The notes below the pieces were generated by a model. It had not been told where the DNA came from, did not search any database, and saw nothing but the letters and a program-made list of their open reading frames with translations. A DNA stretch of 64,000 nucleotides, taken from Streptomyces sp. R28. GTDB taxonomy: Bacteria > Actinomycetota > Actinomycetes > Streptomycetales > Streptomycetaceae. The stretch lies in NCBI RefSeq assembly GCF_041052385.1, contig NZ_CP163439.1, positions 2,469,001-2,533,000 of the forward strand. Reading direction: 5' to 3'. Position 1 is the first letter of the stretch. Each line of letters starts with the position of its first letter. Made by a program: the position numbers and the translations under genes. Shown in pieces: positions 8,859 through 17,142 of the stretch.

Positions 8859-8989
8859 GGTCCGCCCGCTCGCCATCGGCGGCCGGTGCGGCCGCGACGG
8901 CGGGGTGCGGGGGCTGGTCGCGCCCACGCGACGGAGCCGCATATCGGACACAGCCCCGCCCCCCTCAGGGACGTCCGGTCACCTGCGTC

Positions 8990-9088
8990 TCAGCAACAGC
9001 GGCCTTGCCTGTGACCCTCGCGGTGCTGGCGGCTCAGCACCTTGGTCAGTTCCTGTACGTACCAGCGCACCCAGCGCGCCGCCCTCAC
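8990..9088 (-). pseudogene. Miniature YbdD/CstX-like gene downstream of cstA
   Basis: A 32-codon frame starts with GTG overlapping the cstA TGA (GTGA, 9085-9088), has the right position and orientation for ybdD, and ends in the family's typical C-terminal Cys-Cys. The N-terminus (RAARWVRWYVQELT) and tail (HRQGRCC) match YbdD ends, but the middle is missing: full-length relatives have about 65 residues, including a Tyr-Asp-x-Tyr segment before a His-rich turn. I infer an in-frame internal deletion. It may be a remnant or a working minimal form. YbdD-type proteins accompany CstA pyruvate/peptide transporters. Confidence 0.6.
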
Positions 9089-11253
9089 GACCGCACCCCC
9101 ACCAACGGCTCGCCCGCCTGCTCGGTCACATCGATACGGGACTCGACGTACGGTGCCTCGGTGGTCGGCAGTGAGCCGGGGCGGCGGATCGACCGGACGC
9201 ACACCACCGCCGCGTTGACGATGACGACCGCGACCAGCAGCAGGAACAGCGCGATCAGCACCCCGTCGACCGTGGAGTTGGTGACCACGGTGTGCATGTC
9301 GTCGAGAGTCTTGGCGGGCGGCAGGACCTGGCCGCTCTCGATGCCGTCGGCGTACTTGGCGCGCTGGGCGAAGAAGCCGATCTTGGGGTCGTCCGAGAAG
9401 ATCTTCTGCCAGCCCGCGGTGAAGGTGATCGCGACCACCCAGGCGAGCGGAACGCCGGTGACCCAGGCCCAGCGCAGCCGGCCGGACTTGATCAGGACCG
9501 TGGTGCAGACGGTCAGCGCCACGGCCGCCAGGAGCTGGTTGGCGATGCCGAAGAGCGGGAAGAGCTGGTTGATTCCGCCGAGCGGGTCGGTGGCGCCGGT
9601 GTAGAGGAAGTAGCCCCACGCCGCCACGACGAGGCCGCTGCACAGCCAGATGCCCGGCTTCCAGTTGACCCGGCCGATCGGCTTCCAGACGTTGCCGAGC
9701 ATGTCCTGGAGCATGAAGCGCCCGACGCGGGTGCCGGCGTCGACCGTGGTCAGGATGAACAGCGCCTCGAACATGATCGCGAAGTGGTACCAGAAGGCCT
9801 TCATCGCGGTGCCGCCGAAGACGCCGGAGAAGATCTCCGACATGCCGACCGCCAGGGTCGGGGCGCCTCCGGAACGGGCGATCAGCGTCTGCTCCTCGAC
9901 GGCCTTGGCCGCCTGGGTCAGCTGGTCGGGGGTGACGGTGAAGCCGAGGCCCGCCACGGCCTGGGACGCCGACTCGGCCGTCGTACCGAGGAGACCGGCG
10001 GGGGCGTTCATCGCGTAGTACAGGCCCGGTTCCAGGGTCGCCGCCGCGATCAGCGCCATGATCGCGACGAACGACTCCATCAGCATCGCGCCGTATCCGA
10101 TCAGCCGGACCTGTGACTCCTTCTGGATCAGCTTCGGGGTCGTGCCCGAGGCGACCAGCGCGTGGAAGCCGGAGAGCGCGCCGCAGGCGATGGTGATGAA
10201 CAGGAAGGGGAAGAGGGATCCGGCGAAGACGGGGCCCGCGCCGTTCGATGCGAAGTCGCTCACCGCGTCCGCGCGCAGCACGGGGGCGGCGACCACGACA
10301 CCCACCGCGAGCAGGGCGATGGTGCCGATCTTCATGAAGGTGGAGAGGTAGTCGCGCGGGGCGAGCAGCATCCACACCGGGAGTACGGAGGCGACGAAGC
10401 CGTAGCCGACGAGGCACAGGACGAGGGTCGTGGGGCTGAGGGTGAAGGCGCCGGCCAGCGAGGACTCCTGGATCCAGCTGCCGCCGACGATCGCGAGCAG
10501 CAGCAGCGCCACGCCGATGAAGCTGGTCTCGACGACCCGGCCCGGGCGGATGCGGTGCAGCCAGAAGCCCATGAACAGGGCGATGGGGATGGTCATGGCC
10601 ACCGAGAAGGTGCCCCACGGCGAGTGGGCGAGGGCGTTGACCACGACCAGGGCCAGCACCCCCAGCAGGATGATCATGATGGCGAAGACCGCGATCAGCG
10701 CGGCCGCGCCGCCCACCCGGCCGATCTCCTCGCGGGCCATCTGCCCCAGCGACTTGCCGTCCCGCCGCATGGACAGGAACAGCACGACCATGTCCTGCAC
10801 CGCCCCGGCGAAGATCACCCCGGCGACGATCCAGAGCGTGCCGGGCAGATAGCCCATCTGGGCCGCGAGTACGGGACCGACCAGCGGCCCGGCGCCCGCG
10901 ATCGCCGCGAAGTGGTGGCCGAGGAGCACCCGGCGGTCGGTGGGCTGGAAGTCGACGCCGTCCTCCAGACGCTCGGCGGGGGTCGCCCGGCGGTCGTCCG
11001 GCTTAAGTACGCGGCGGGCGACGAAGCGGGAGTAGAAGCGGTAGGCGATGGCGTACGAGCCGAGCGCGGCGATCACCAGCCAGACCGCGGAGATCTCCTC
11101 GCCCCGGGCCAGCGCGAGGACTCCCCACGCGACGGAGCCCAGGAGGGAGACGGTGCTCCAGAGGAGGATCGACCTGGGTTGGATCGACCTAGGTGACATA
11201 CGGGATTTTCCCGGCGCCTGACGGCCGTTTTCGGGCAGGGCTGATGTGGGCAT
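9085..11253 (-). CDS. cstA: CstA family carbon-starvation / pyruvate transporter
   Basis: A 722-residue membrane protein with about 16-18 helices. The N-terminal domain has the CstA signature: FQPTDRRVLLGHHFAAIAGAGPLVGPVLAAQMGYLPG, then VFAGAVQDMVVLFLSMRRDG. The C-terminal domain has the SGTTPKLI and GFHALVASGT motifs. E. coli relatives take up pyruvate and peptides under carbon starvation. An AAGGAG lies only 2 bases from the ATG at 11253, which is tight; Met19 (11199) is an alternative start. The gene diverges from a Na+/solute symporter and is followed by a 4-base overlap with a shortened ybdD. Confidence 0.93.
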   Translation of the reverse strand: MPTSALPENGRQAPGKSRMSPRSIQPRSILLWSTVSLLGSVAWGVLALARGEEISAVWLVIAALGSYAIAYRFYSRFVARRVLKPDDRRATPAERLEDGVDFQPTDRRVLLGHHFAAIAGAGPLVGPVLAAQMGYLPGTLWIVAGVIFAGAVQDMVVLFLSMRRDGKSLGQMAREEIGRVGGAAALIAVFAIMIILLGVLALVVVNALAHSPWGTFSVAMTIPIALFMGFWLHRIRPGRVVETSFIGVALLLLAIVGGSWIQESSLAGAFTLSPTTLVLCLVGYGFVASVLPVWMLLAPRDYLSTFMKIGTIALLAVGVVVAAPVLRADAVSDFASNGAGPVFAGSLFPFLFITIACGALSGFHALVASGTTPKLIQKESQVRLIGYGAMLMESFVAIMALIAAATLEPGLYYAMNAPAGLLGTTAESASQAVAGLGFTVTPDQLTQAAKAVEEQTLIARSGGAPTLAVGMSEIFSGVFGGTAMKAFWYHFAIMFEALFILTTVDAGTRVGRFMLQDMLGNVWKPIGRVNWKPGIWLCSGLVVAAWGYFLYTGATDPLGGINQLFPLFGIANQLLAAVALTVCTTVLIKSGRLRWAWVTGVPLAWVVAITFTAGWQKIFSDDPKIGFFAQRAKYADGIESGQVLPPAKTLDDMHTVVTNSTVDGVLIALFLLLVAVVIVNAAVVCVRSIRRPGSLPTTEAPYVESRIDVTEQAGEPLVGVRS

Positions 11254-11379
11254 GGCGGCTCCTTGAAGGACGAGTCAGAGGTGACTCAGCAGATCAACAG
11301 GCGGCTGGGACAGGAGCTCCCTCCCGCTCACTGTCGGTCTGTGGAAGAGTTGCCCACCCCCTCGAACCGGTTGACAGCG

Positions 11380-11394
11380 AATTTCCAGGAAATT
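11380..11394. promoter_or_regulatory. Palindrome in the cstA/symporter divergent region
   Basis: AATTTCC-A-GGAAATT is a perfect 15-base palindrome in an otherwise GC-rich 222-base intergenic region. AACCGGTT (11365-11372) and a TTGACA (11371-11376) lie just before it. It is placed to act as an operator for one or both divergent transporters. No matching regulator gene is in the window. Confidence 0.4.
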
Positions 11395-11475
11395 TCCCGC
11401 CGGTTCCCTGTCCTCCGTTCCAGCCGCTCGCGCAACTCTCCCCCGAGGGCACAGGCACACCAAGGACGGTGACCC

Positions 11476-13014
11476 ATGGCCGACGGCGCCATGACCGCGA
11501 CGTTCCTCGCCGTGATCGGCGGGGCGTCGCTGCTCGCCGTGACCGCGCGGCGCCTGCACCCCAGCGAGAAGCTGCCCTCCCTGGAGGGCTGGGCGCTGGC
11601 CGACCGCAGCCTCGGCCCGGTGTGGACCTGGCTGCTGCTCGGCGGCACGATCTTCACCGCGTACACCTTCGCCGCCATACCGGGCCTGGCGTACGGCAAC
11701 GGCGCGCCCGCCTTCTTCGCGGTGCCGTACACGGTGATCGTCTGCCCGCTGGCCTTCGTGCTGCTGAGCCGCCTGGGGACCGTGGCCCGCCGGCACGGCT
11801 ACGTCACCGCGGCCGACTTCGTGCGCGGCCGGTACGGCTCGCCGCCGCTGGCCCTGGTCGTCGCGCTGACCGGGATCCTCGCGACGATGCCGTATCTCGC
11901 GCTGCAACTGCTCGGCATACGGGCGGTGCTGACGGCCGGGGGCGTCTATCCGCGGGGTGCGGCCGGTGATCTGGTGATGGTGGCCCTGTTCGCGGGACTG
12001 GCCGTCGCCACGTACCGGCACGGGCTGCGCGCCCCCACCGTCATCTCCGCGCTCAAGGCCGTGGCCGTCTTCGTCTCGTTGACCGCGGTGACCTGGCTGG
12101 TCCTCGACCGGCTGGGCGGCCCGGGTGCCGTCTTCGACGGTGCGGCCGAGCGCATCGGCGGCCCGGCGCTGCTCCTGACCCCCGAGCAGCAGCCCGCCTA
12201 CGCCACCCTCGCCCTCGGCTCCGCGCTCGCCCTGCTGATGTACCCGCACGTGCTCACCGCCGGCTTCGCGGCCGACGGCCCGCGGACGCTGCGCAAGGTG
12301 TCCGTGGCGCTGCCCGCCTGGACCGGCCTGCTCGCCCTCTTCGGCTTCCTCGGCATCGCGGCTCTCGCGACGGGCGTGCGTGCCCCCGCGGGCGGTGCCG
12401 AGGCCGCCGTACCGATGCTGGTCGACCGGTTGATGCCGGCGCCGCTGGCCGGGCTGGTGTTCGGGGCGATCACCGTGGGGGCGCTGGTCCCGGCGGCGGT
12501 GATGTCAATCGCGGCCGCCACCAGCTTCGTACGCAATGTGTACGTCGAGTACGTTCATCCGACGGCCACGCCCAAGCGGCAGGTGCGCATCGCCAAGGCC
12601 GTGTCGCTGACCGCGAAGGTGGGTGCGGTGGCGTTCGTGTTCGGGCTGCGCGACCAGGACGCCATCAACCTCCAGCTCCTCGGCGGGGTCTGGATCCTGC
12701 AGATCTTCCCGGCCGTCGCGGTGGGGCTGTTCACCGGGCGGCTGCATCCGCGGGCGCTGCTCGCCGGGTGGGGCGTGGGCATGGTGGCGGGCACCTGCAT
12801 GGTCGTACGAGAAGGGTTCTCCTCGACCGTGTCCCTCGGCTCCGGACCGGAGATCTACGCCGGGCTCGCCGCCCTGCTCCTCAACCTGACCGTCGCGGTG
12901 GCCGGGACCGCGGTACTCGAACGTCTCGGCGTCCCGCGCGGCGCCGACCTCACCGACCTGCCGTCACGCCTGAGCGTCAGGCGGCGCCCCGAGACGGGAG
13001 CGAACAACCCGTGA
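11476..13014 (+). CDS. Sodium:solute symporter (SSS family), probable monocarboxylate permease
   Basis: A 512-residue symporter with about 13 helices. SSS features include GTIFTAYTFAAIPGLAYGNG (helices 2-3), GYVTAADFVRGRYGS (the conserved loop) and GALVPAAVMSIAAATSFVRNVY near the Na+-binding helix. The layout is close to the MctP/pyruvate-lactate permease group, and its divergent partner is cstA, so a role in organic-acid uptake is a fair inference. It overlaps the downstream sigma-factor gene by GTGA. A GAGGG lies some distance upstream; the ATG at 11476 follows GGACGGTGACCC. Confidence 0.88.
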   Translation: MADGAMTATFLAVIGGASLLAVTARRLHPSEKLPSLEGWALADRSLGPVWTWLLLGGTIFTAYTFAAIPGLAYGNGAPAFFAVPYTVIVCPLAFVLLSRLGTVARRHGYVTAADFVRGRYGSPPLALVVALTGILATMPYLALQLLGIRAVLTAGGVYPRGAAGDLVMVALFAGLAVATYRHGLRAPTVISALKAVAVFVSLTAVTWLVLDRLGGPGAVFDGAAERIGGPALLLTPEQQPAYATLALGSALALLMYPHVLTAGFAADGPRTLRKVSVALPAWTGLLALFGFLGIAALATGVRAPAGGAEAAVPMLVDRLMPAPLAGLVFGAITVGALVPAAVMSIAAATSFVRNVYVEYVHPTATPKRQVRIAKAVSLTAKVGAVAFVFGLRDQDAINLQLLGGVWILQIFPAVAVGLFTGRLHPRALLAGWGVGMVAGTCMVVREGFSSTVSLGSGPEIYAGLAALLLNLTVAVAGTAVLERLGVPRGADLTDLPSRLSVRRRPETGANNP

Positions 13015-13604
13015 GACAGCACCGAGACGCGCCGCAGCGAAACGCGGCACCGCCGCTCGCCGGCGCCCCCGTGCCGGCCGTGCCCCTCACCCCCGCGGTG
13101 AGCGACCCGGCGGACCTGGAGCGCGAGGCGGGCCTGGCCCGCCTGTTCGAGCTGCACTACTCCTCGATGCTGCGCCTGGCCGTCCTGCTCGGGGCCGACG
13201 ATCCGGAGAACGTGGTCGCGGAGGCCTACTACCAGATCTACCGGAGGTGGCGGCGGCTGAGGGACGCCGAGGCGGCGGAGGCGTATCTGCGCTCCACCGT
13301 GTGCAATCTGACGCGGATGCGGATACGGCACCTCCAAGTGGCCCGCAAACACGTCGAGAAGCCGTCCGACGAACTCGTCGCCTCCGCCGAGAGCGCCGCG
13401 CTCCTGCGCGACGACCAGCGTGTGCTGATCGACGCGCTGCAGCAGCTGCCCGCCCGGCAGCGCGAGGCGCTGGTGCTGCGACACTGGCTCGGGCTGAAGG
13501 AGAGTGAGATCGCCGCGGCGATGGGGATCTCCTGCGGATCCGTCAAAACCCATACGGCGCGCGGCCTCGCCGCCCTGACCCAGGCGATGGAGGCCCGGCG
13601 ATGA
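13011..13604 (+). CDS. ECF-type RNA polymerase sigma factor
   Basis: A 197-residue sigma-70 family protein. Region 2 is at about 40-105 (LARLFELHYSSMLRLAVLLG ... AEAYYQIYRRW ... YLRSTVCNLTRMR), and region 4 is at about 135-190 (LPARQREALVLRHWLGLKESEIAAAMGISCGSVKTHTARGL). It lacks regions 1 and 3. It starts with GTG inside the stop of the symporter gene and overlaps the next gene by ATGA, so the three are translated together. Linking a transporter to its own sigma factor suggests that it reads the transported solute or the membrane state, but targets are unknown. Confidence 0.9.
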   Translation: MRQHRDAPQRNAAPPLAGAPVPAVPLTPAVSDPADLEREAGLARLFELHYSSMLRLAVLLGADDPENVVAEAYYQIYRRWRRLRDAEAAEAYLRSTVCNLTRMRIRHLQVARKHVEKPSDELVASAESAALLRDDQRVLIDALQQLPARQREALVLRHWLGLKESEIAAAMGISCGSVKTHTARGLAALTQAMEARR

Positions 13605-13912
13605 CGCATCGAGACGCGACTCCGTCGCGTGGCACCAGTCCGGACCGCACGGAGCGGGAGCTGCGCGAGGCGCTCTCCGCGCTCGCCGACGGGGTGCAGG
13701 CCGCGCCCGACGCCTATCGCACGGCGCGCGGCGAGTGGCTGCGCCGCGAACGCCGGCGCCGGCTCGTCCTCGCCGTCCTCGTCGCCGTCGTGTTCGCCCT
13801 GGCCACGCTGATCGGACTGTGGGTCCTCAACCAGGCCCCCGCCAGTCCCGGCGTGATCTTCTCCGGCACGGGGCCCCCGGCAGGCGTGTCACTCCCCCGG
13901 CCTCACCCCTGA
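13601..13912 (+). CDS. Small single-pass membrane protein, possible anti-sigma factor
   Basis: A 103-residue protein. Residues 1-47 are cytosolic and charged (RTERELREALSALADGVQAAPDAYRTARGEW), residues about 53-75 are one membrane helix, and a short Pro-rich tail lies outside. Position after a sigma gene with a 4-base overlap, and the cytosol-helix-outside topology, fit an anti-sigma factor. I do not see the zinc-binding His-x3-Cys-x2-Cys motif, so it is not a ZAS-type anti-sigma. Confidence 0.7.
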   Translation: MTHRDATPSRGTSPDRTERELREALSALADGVQAAPDAYRTARGEWLRRERRRRLVLAVLVAVVFALATLIGLWVLNQAPASPGVIFSGTGPPAGVSLPRPHP

Positions 13913-13946
13913 TTGGCCCATCGCCCCTTGGGGAACCCGCAATCGC

Positions 13947-15734
13947 GTGCACCAGCGCATCGAGGACTACGCCCTCATCGGCGACGAACAGACGGCCGCT
14001 CTGATCAGCAGGGACGGCTCCGTCGACTGGCTCTGTCTGCCCCGCTTCGACTCGGGAGCCTGCTTCGCCAGACTCCTCGGCAACAGCGACAACGGCCACT
14101 GGCGCATCGCCCCCAAACACGTGAAGGGCCCCTGCACCCGCCGCGCCTACCGCCGCGACACCCTGGTGCTCGACACCGAGTGGGAGACCGACGAGGGCAA
14201 GATCCGCGTCACGGACCTGATGCCCCAACGCGACCGCGCCCCCGACCTCGTGCGCATCGTGGAGGGCCTCGAAGGCCGCGTCACCGTGCGCAGCACCCTG
14301 CGGATCCGGTTCGACTACGGCTCGGTCGTCCCCTGGGTGCGCAAGACCGACGGGCACCGGGTGGCCGTCGCCGGCCCCGACTCGGTGTGGCTGCGCAGCG
14401 AACCCCACGTGCACACCTGGGGCAAGGACTTCGGTACGCACTCGGAGTTCACGGTCGAGAAGGGCGAGAAGGTCGCGTTCGTCCTCACCTGGCACCCCTC
14501 GCACGAGCCGCGCCCGCCGCTCGTCGACCCGTACAAGGCGTTGCACGCCAGCGTCCGGGACTGGCGAAAGTGGGTGGGGCAGTGCCGCTACGACGGCCCG
14601 TACCGCGACGCCGTCGTCCGCTCCCTGATCACCCTCAAGGCCCTCACCTACCGGCCGACGGGCGGCATCGTCGCCGCCCCCACCACCTCGCTCCCCGAGG
14701 AGTTGGGGGGTGTGCGCAACTGGGACTACCGCTACTGCTGGCTGCGCGACTCCACCCTCACCCTCAACGTGGGCCTGTCGGCGGGCTATCGGGAGGAAGC
14801 CGAGGCCTGGCGTGACTGGCTGCTGCGCGCGGTCGCGGGCGACCCGGCCGACCTGCAGATCATGTACGGCCTGGCGGGTGAGCGGCGGCTGCCCGAGTTC
14901 GAGGTGCCGTGGCTGTCCGGATTCGCCGGCTCCGCCCCCGTACGCGTCGGCAACCAGGCTGTGGAACAACTGCAGTTGGACGTGTACGGCGAGGTCATGG
15001 ACTCGCTGGCGCTGGCCCGGGACGCCGGACTGCCCACCGAGCCGCACATGTGGGCGATCCAGGCGGCCCTCGTCGACTGGCTGCGCGCGGAGTGGCGGCA
15101 GCCGGACGAGGGGCTGTGGGAGGTGCGCGGCGGTCGCCGCCACTTCGTGCACTCGAAGGTGATGGTGTGGGTTGCCGCGGACCGGGCCGTGCGCACCCTG
15201 GAGAAGAACCCGAAGCTGAAGGGCGACCTCGACGGCTGGCGCGAGCTGCGCGACGAGGTGCACCGCGAGGTGTGCGAGAAGGGCTACGACGCCGAGCGGA
15301 ACACCTTCACGCAGTCCTACGGCTCCCGCGAACTCGACGCCGCGCTGCTGCTCATCCCGCGCGTGGGCTTCCTGCCGCCGGACGACCCGCGTGTCATCGG
15401 CACCATCGACGCGATCCGCGCCGAGCTCAGTCATCACGGCCTGCTGCGCCGCTACAGCACCGACGGGACGACCGTCGACGGGCTGCCGGGCAGCGAGGGC
15501 ACGTTCCTGGCCTGCTCGTTCTGGCTGGCGCAGGCCCTGCACATGACGGGTCGTACGCAGGAGGCACGCGAGTTGTTCGACCGGCTGGCGGGGCTCGCCA
15601 ACGACGTGGGCCTGCTGTCCGAGGAGTACGACCCGGTGACCGACCGCCAGCTCGGCAACTTCCCACAGGCCTTCAGTCACATCGGCCTGGTGAACACCGC
15701 CCTCGCCCTGTTCGGGGGCGACGGGGCAGGATAG
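13947..15734 (+). CDS. Glycoside hydrolase family 15 (glucoamylase/trehalase-like)
   Basis: A 595-residue cytosolic enzyme. The N-terminal beta-sandwich opens with RIEDYALIGDEQTAALISRDGSVDWLCLPRFDS, the standard start of actinobacterial GH15 proteins. The alpha/alpha-barrel follows, with RNWDYRYCWLRDST (about 265-278), and ends with LLSEEYDPVTDRQLGNFPQAFSHIGL, which carries the probable catalytic-base Glu. There is no signal peptide. Mycobacterial and Streptomyces relatives hydrolyse trehalose or maltose-type glucans. It begins at a GTG 34 bases after the putative anti-sigma gene and is followed after 5 bases by the SDR gene. Confidence 0.9.
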   Translation: MHQRIEDYALIGDEQTAALISRDGSVDWLCLPRFDSGACFARLLGNSDNGHWRIAPKHVKGPCTRRAYRRDTLVLDTEWETDEGKIRVTDLMPQRDRAPDLVRIVEGLEGRVTVRSTLRIRFDYGSVVPWVRKTDGHRVAVAGPDSVWLRSEPHVHTWGKDFGTHSEFTVEKGEKVAFVLTWHPSHEPRPPLVDPYKALHASVRDWRKWVGQCRYDGPYRDAVVRSLITLKALTYRPTGGIVAAPTTSLPEELGGVRNWDYRYCWLRDSTLTLNVGLSAGYREEAEAWRDWLLRAVAGDPADLQIMYGLAGERRLPEFEVPWLSGFAGSAPVRVGNQAVEQLQLDVYGEVMDSLALARDAGLPTEPHMWAIQAALVDWLRAEWRQPDEGLWEVRGGRRHFVHSKVMVWVAADRAVRTLEKNPKLKGDLDGWRELRDEVHREVCEKGYDAERNTFTQSYGSRELDAALLLIPRVGFLPPDDPRVIGTIDAIRAELSHHGLLRRYSTDGTTVDGLPGSEGTFLACSFWLAQALHMTGRTQEARELFDRLAGLANDVGLLSEEYDPVTDRQLGNFPQAFSHIGLVNTALALFGGDGAG

Positions 15735-15739
15735 GAACC

Positions 15740-16495
15740 ATGGATCTTGGACTGAAGGACCGGGTGTACGTCGTCACGGGGGCCACCCGTGGACTGGGCA
15801 ACGCGGCGGCGCGTGAGCTCGTGGCCGACGGGGCGAAGGTCGTCCTGACCGGCAGGGACGAGAAGCGGGTCGCCGCCGCGGCGGCCGAGCTGGGGCCGAA
15901 CGCCCTCGGGCTGGCCGTCGAGAACGCCGATCCGGAGGCGGCCGCACGGTTGATCGCTGCCGCGCGGGACACGTTCGGGGCCTTTGACGGCATCCTCGTG
16001 AGTGTCGGTGGACCGCCGGCCGGGTTCGTCTCCGACAACACGGACGAGCAGTGGCAGGCCGCGTTCGAGTCGGTGTTTCTGGGGGCGGTCCGGCTGGCGC
16101 GGGCGGCAGCGGCGGACCTGGACGAGGGCGGGGTCATCGGGTTCGTGCTGTCGGGCTCGGTGCACGAGCCGATTCCGGGGCTGACCATTTCGAATGGGCT
16201 GCGGCCCGGGCTGGCCGGGTTCGCCAAGTCCCTCGCGGACGAACTGGGGCCGCGGGGAATTCGGGTCGTGGGGCTGCTGCCGTCTCGGATCGACACGGAT
16301 CGCGTGCGCGAGCTGGACGGCATGTCGGCGGACCCTGAGGCCACTCGGGCCGCCAACGAGTCGCGGATTCCGTTGCGGCGGTATGGGACGCCGGAGGAGT
16401 TCGGGCGTGCGGCGGCGTTCTTGTTGTCCCCGGCCGCGTCCTATCTGACGGGGATCATGTTGCCGGTGGACGGCGGGATGCGGCACGGGTTCTGA
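15740..16495 (+). CDS. SDR family oxidoreductase lacking the canonical Tyr/Lys pair
   Basis: A 251-residue short-chain dehydrogenase-like protein. The cofactor motif TGATRGLG (13-20) is intact and an LVSVGGPP motif replaces the usual NNAG. At the active site, where YxxxK is expected, the sequence reads TISNGLRPGLAGFAKSL, so Ser and Arg stand in place of Tyr and Lys. Ser from SGSVHE is present. Proteins of this kind are annotated as 3-oxoacyl-ACP-reductase-like, with doubtful catalysis. Its ATG follows GATAGGAACC, 5 bases after the GH15 stop, so the two genes are probably cotranscribed. Confidence 0.85.
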   Translation: MDLGLKDRVYVVTGATRGLGNAAARELVADGAKVVLTGRDEKRVAAAAAELGPNALGLAVENADPEAAARLIAAARDTFGAFDGILVSVGGPPAGFVSDNTDEQWQAAFESVFLGAVRLARAAAADLDEGGVIGFVLSGSVHEPIPGLTISNGLRPGLAGFAKSLADELGPRGIRVVGLLPSRIDTDRVRELDGMSADPEATRAANESRIPLRRYGTPEEFGRAAAFLLSPAASYLTGIMLPVDGGMRHGF

Positions 16496-16543
16496 CAGCA
16501 GGGGTTCTGGCAGCACCGTTTTGGCAGCACGGGTTCTGGCAGC
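16487..16543. repeat. Four tandem copies of a 13-16-bp unit
   Basis: The SDR gene's last codons and the following gap hold four imperfect copies of GGGTTCTGRCAGCA: 16487-16500, 16501-16516, 16517-16530 and 16531-16543. The first copy contains the SDR stop codon. It looks like slippage duplication of the gene's 3' end. Confidence 0.7.
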
Positions 16544-16554
16544 CTGCGTTCAAA

Positions 16555-17142
16555 CTAACTGACCCTTTCCGCACGGTGTTTGACGCCCTTGAAGCGGACC
16601 TCTGTCGGCAGTGCCGCGAGGCCCGCTGAATTGCGGGCGTGGGTCAGGGCCTGTGCGGTGAGGTCGTCCAGGGCGGTGCCCGGGTCCACGTGCGGTTCCA
16701 GCAGGAGGCGCACCCGGGTCTCGGGGGTGCTGCGCCTGCCCGTCAGGTGGACGTGGGCGCGTTGGACGCCCTCCAACCCCGCCGCCTCGCCTTCCAGTAC
16801 GCCCTCCAGGGCCCGTCCCCGCAGCAGGGCGCCTTCGCCGTCGCCGGTGTCGACCAGGACCTCCGCGAGACGGCGCCGGCGCAGGACCGAGACCAGCCAC
16901 CACAGGGCGAGCAGGACCACGACGGCCAGCACGGCGATCACGGTCGGCCACCACCAGCCGTCGTCCCGCCAGCGCGTCCGCTCGGCGTCGCTGAGCAGTA
17001 CGTCGTGCCGGCTGTCGTGGATCCACCAGGACGGGGGGTCCAGCCCGAGCCCCACGGCCAGTACGGAGCCGCCGATCACGAGCAGCACCAGCCCGACGAG
17101 CCCGATCAGCACCCGGTTGACCACCCTGAGCACGGCCCTCAC
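16555..17142 (-). CDS. amaP: Alkaline-shock membrane anchor (AmaP-like) protein
   Basis: A 195-residue protein. A first helix (VLIGLVGLVLLVIGGSVLAVGLGL, about 9-32) is followed by an outside loop and a second helix (PTVIAVLAVVVLLALWWLVSVL, about 65-86). A cytosolic DUF2993-free, Asp23-like tail (LEGVQRAHVHLTGRRSTPETRVRLLLEPH) completes it. In firmicutes AmaP tethers Asp23 to the membrane; here it is the last gene of an Asp23 operon. Its GTG overlaps the stop of the upstream gene. The gene symbol is given by family resemblance only. Confidence 0.8.
   Translation of the reverse strand: MRAVLRVVNRVLIGLVGLVLLVIGGSVLAVGLGLDPPSWWIHDSRHDVLLSDAERTRWRDDGWWWPTVIAVLAVVVLLALWWLVSVLRRRRLAEVLVDTGDGEGALLRGRALEGVLEGEAAGLEGVQRAHVHLTGRRSTPETRVRLLLEPHVDPGTALDDLTAQALTHARNSAGLAALPTEVRFKGVKHRAERVS

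Noticed and set aside
8990-10618. Long minus-strand frame antiphase to cstA
   Set aside because: Arg/Gly/His-rich shadow of cstA; only its last 32 codons look real (the miniature ybdD).
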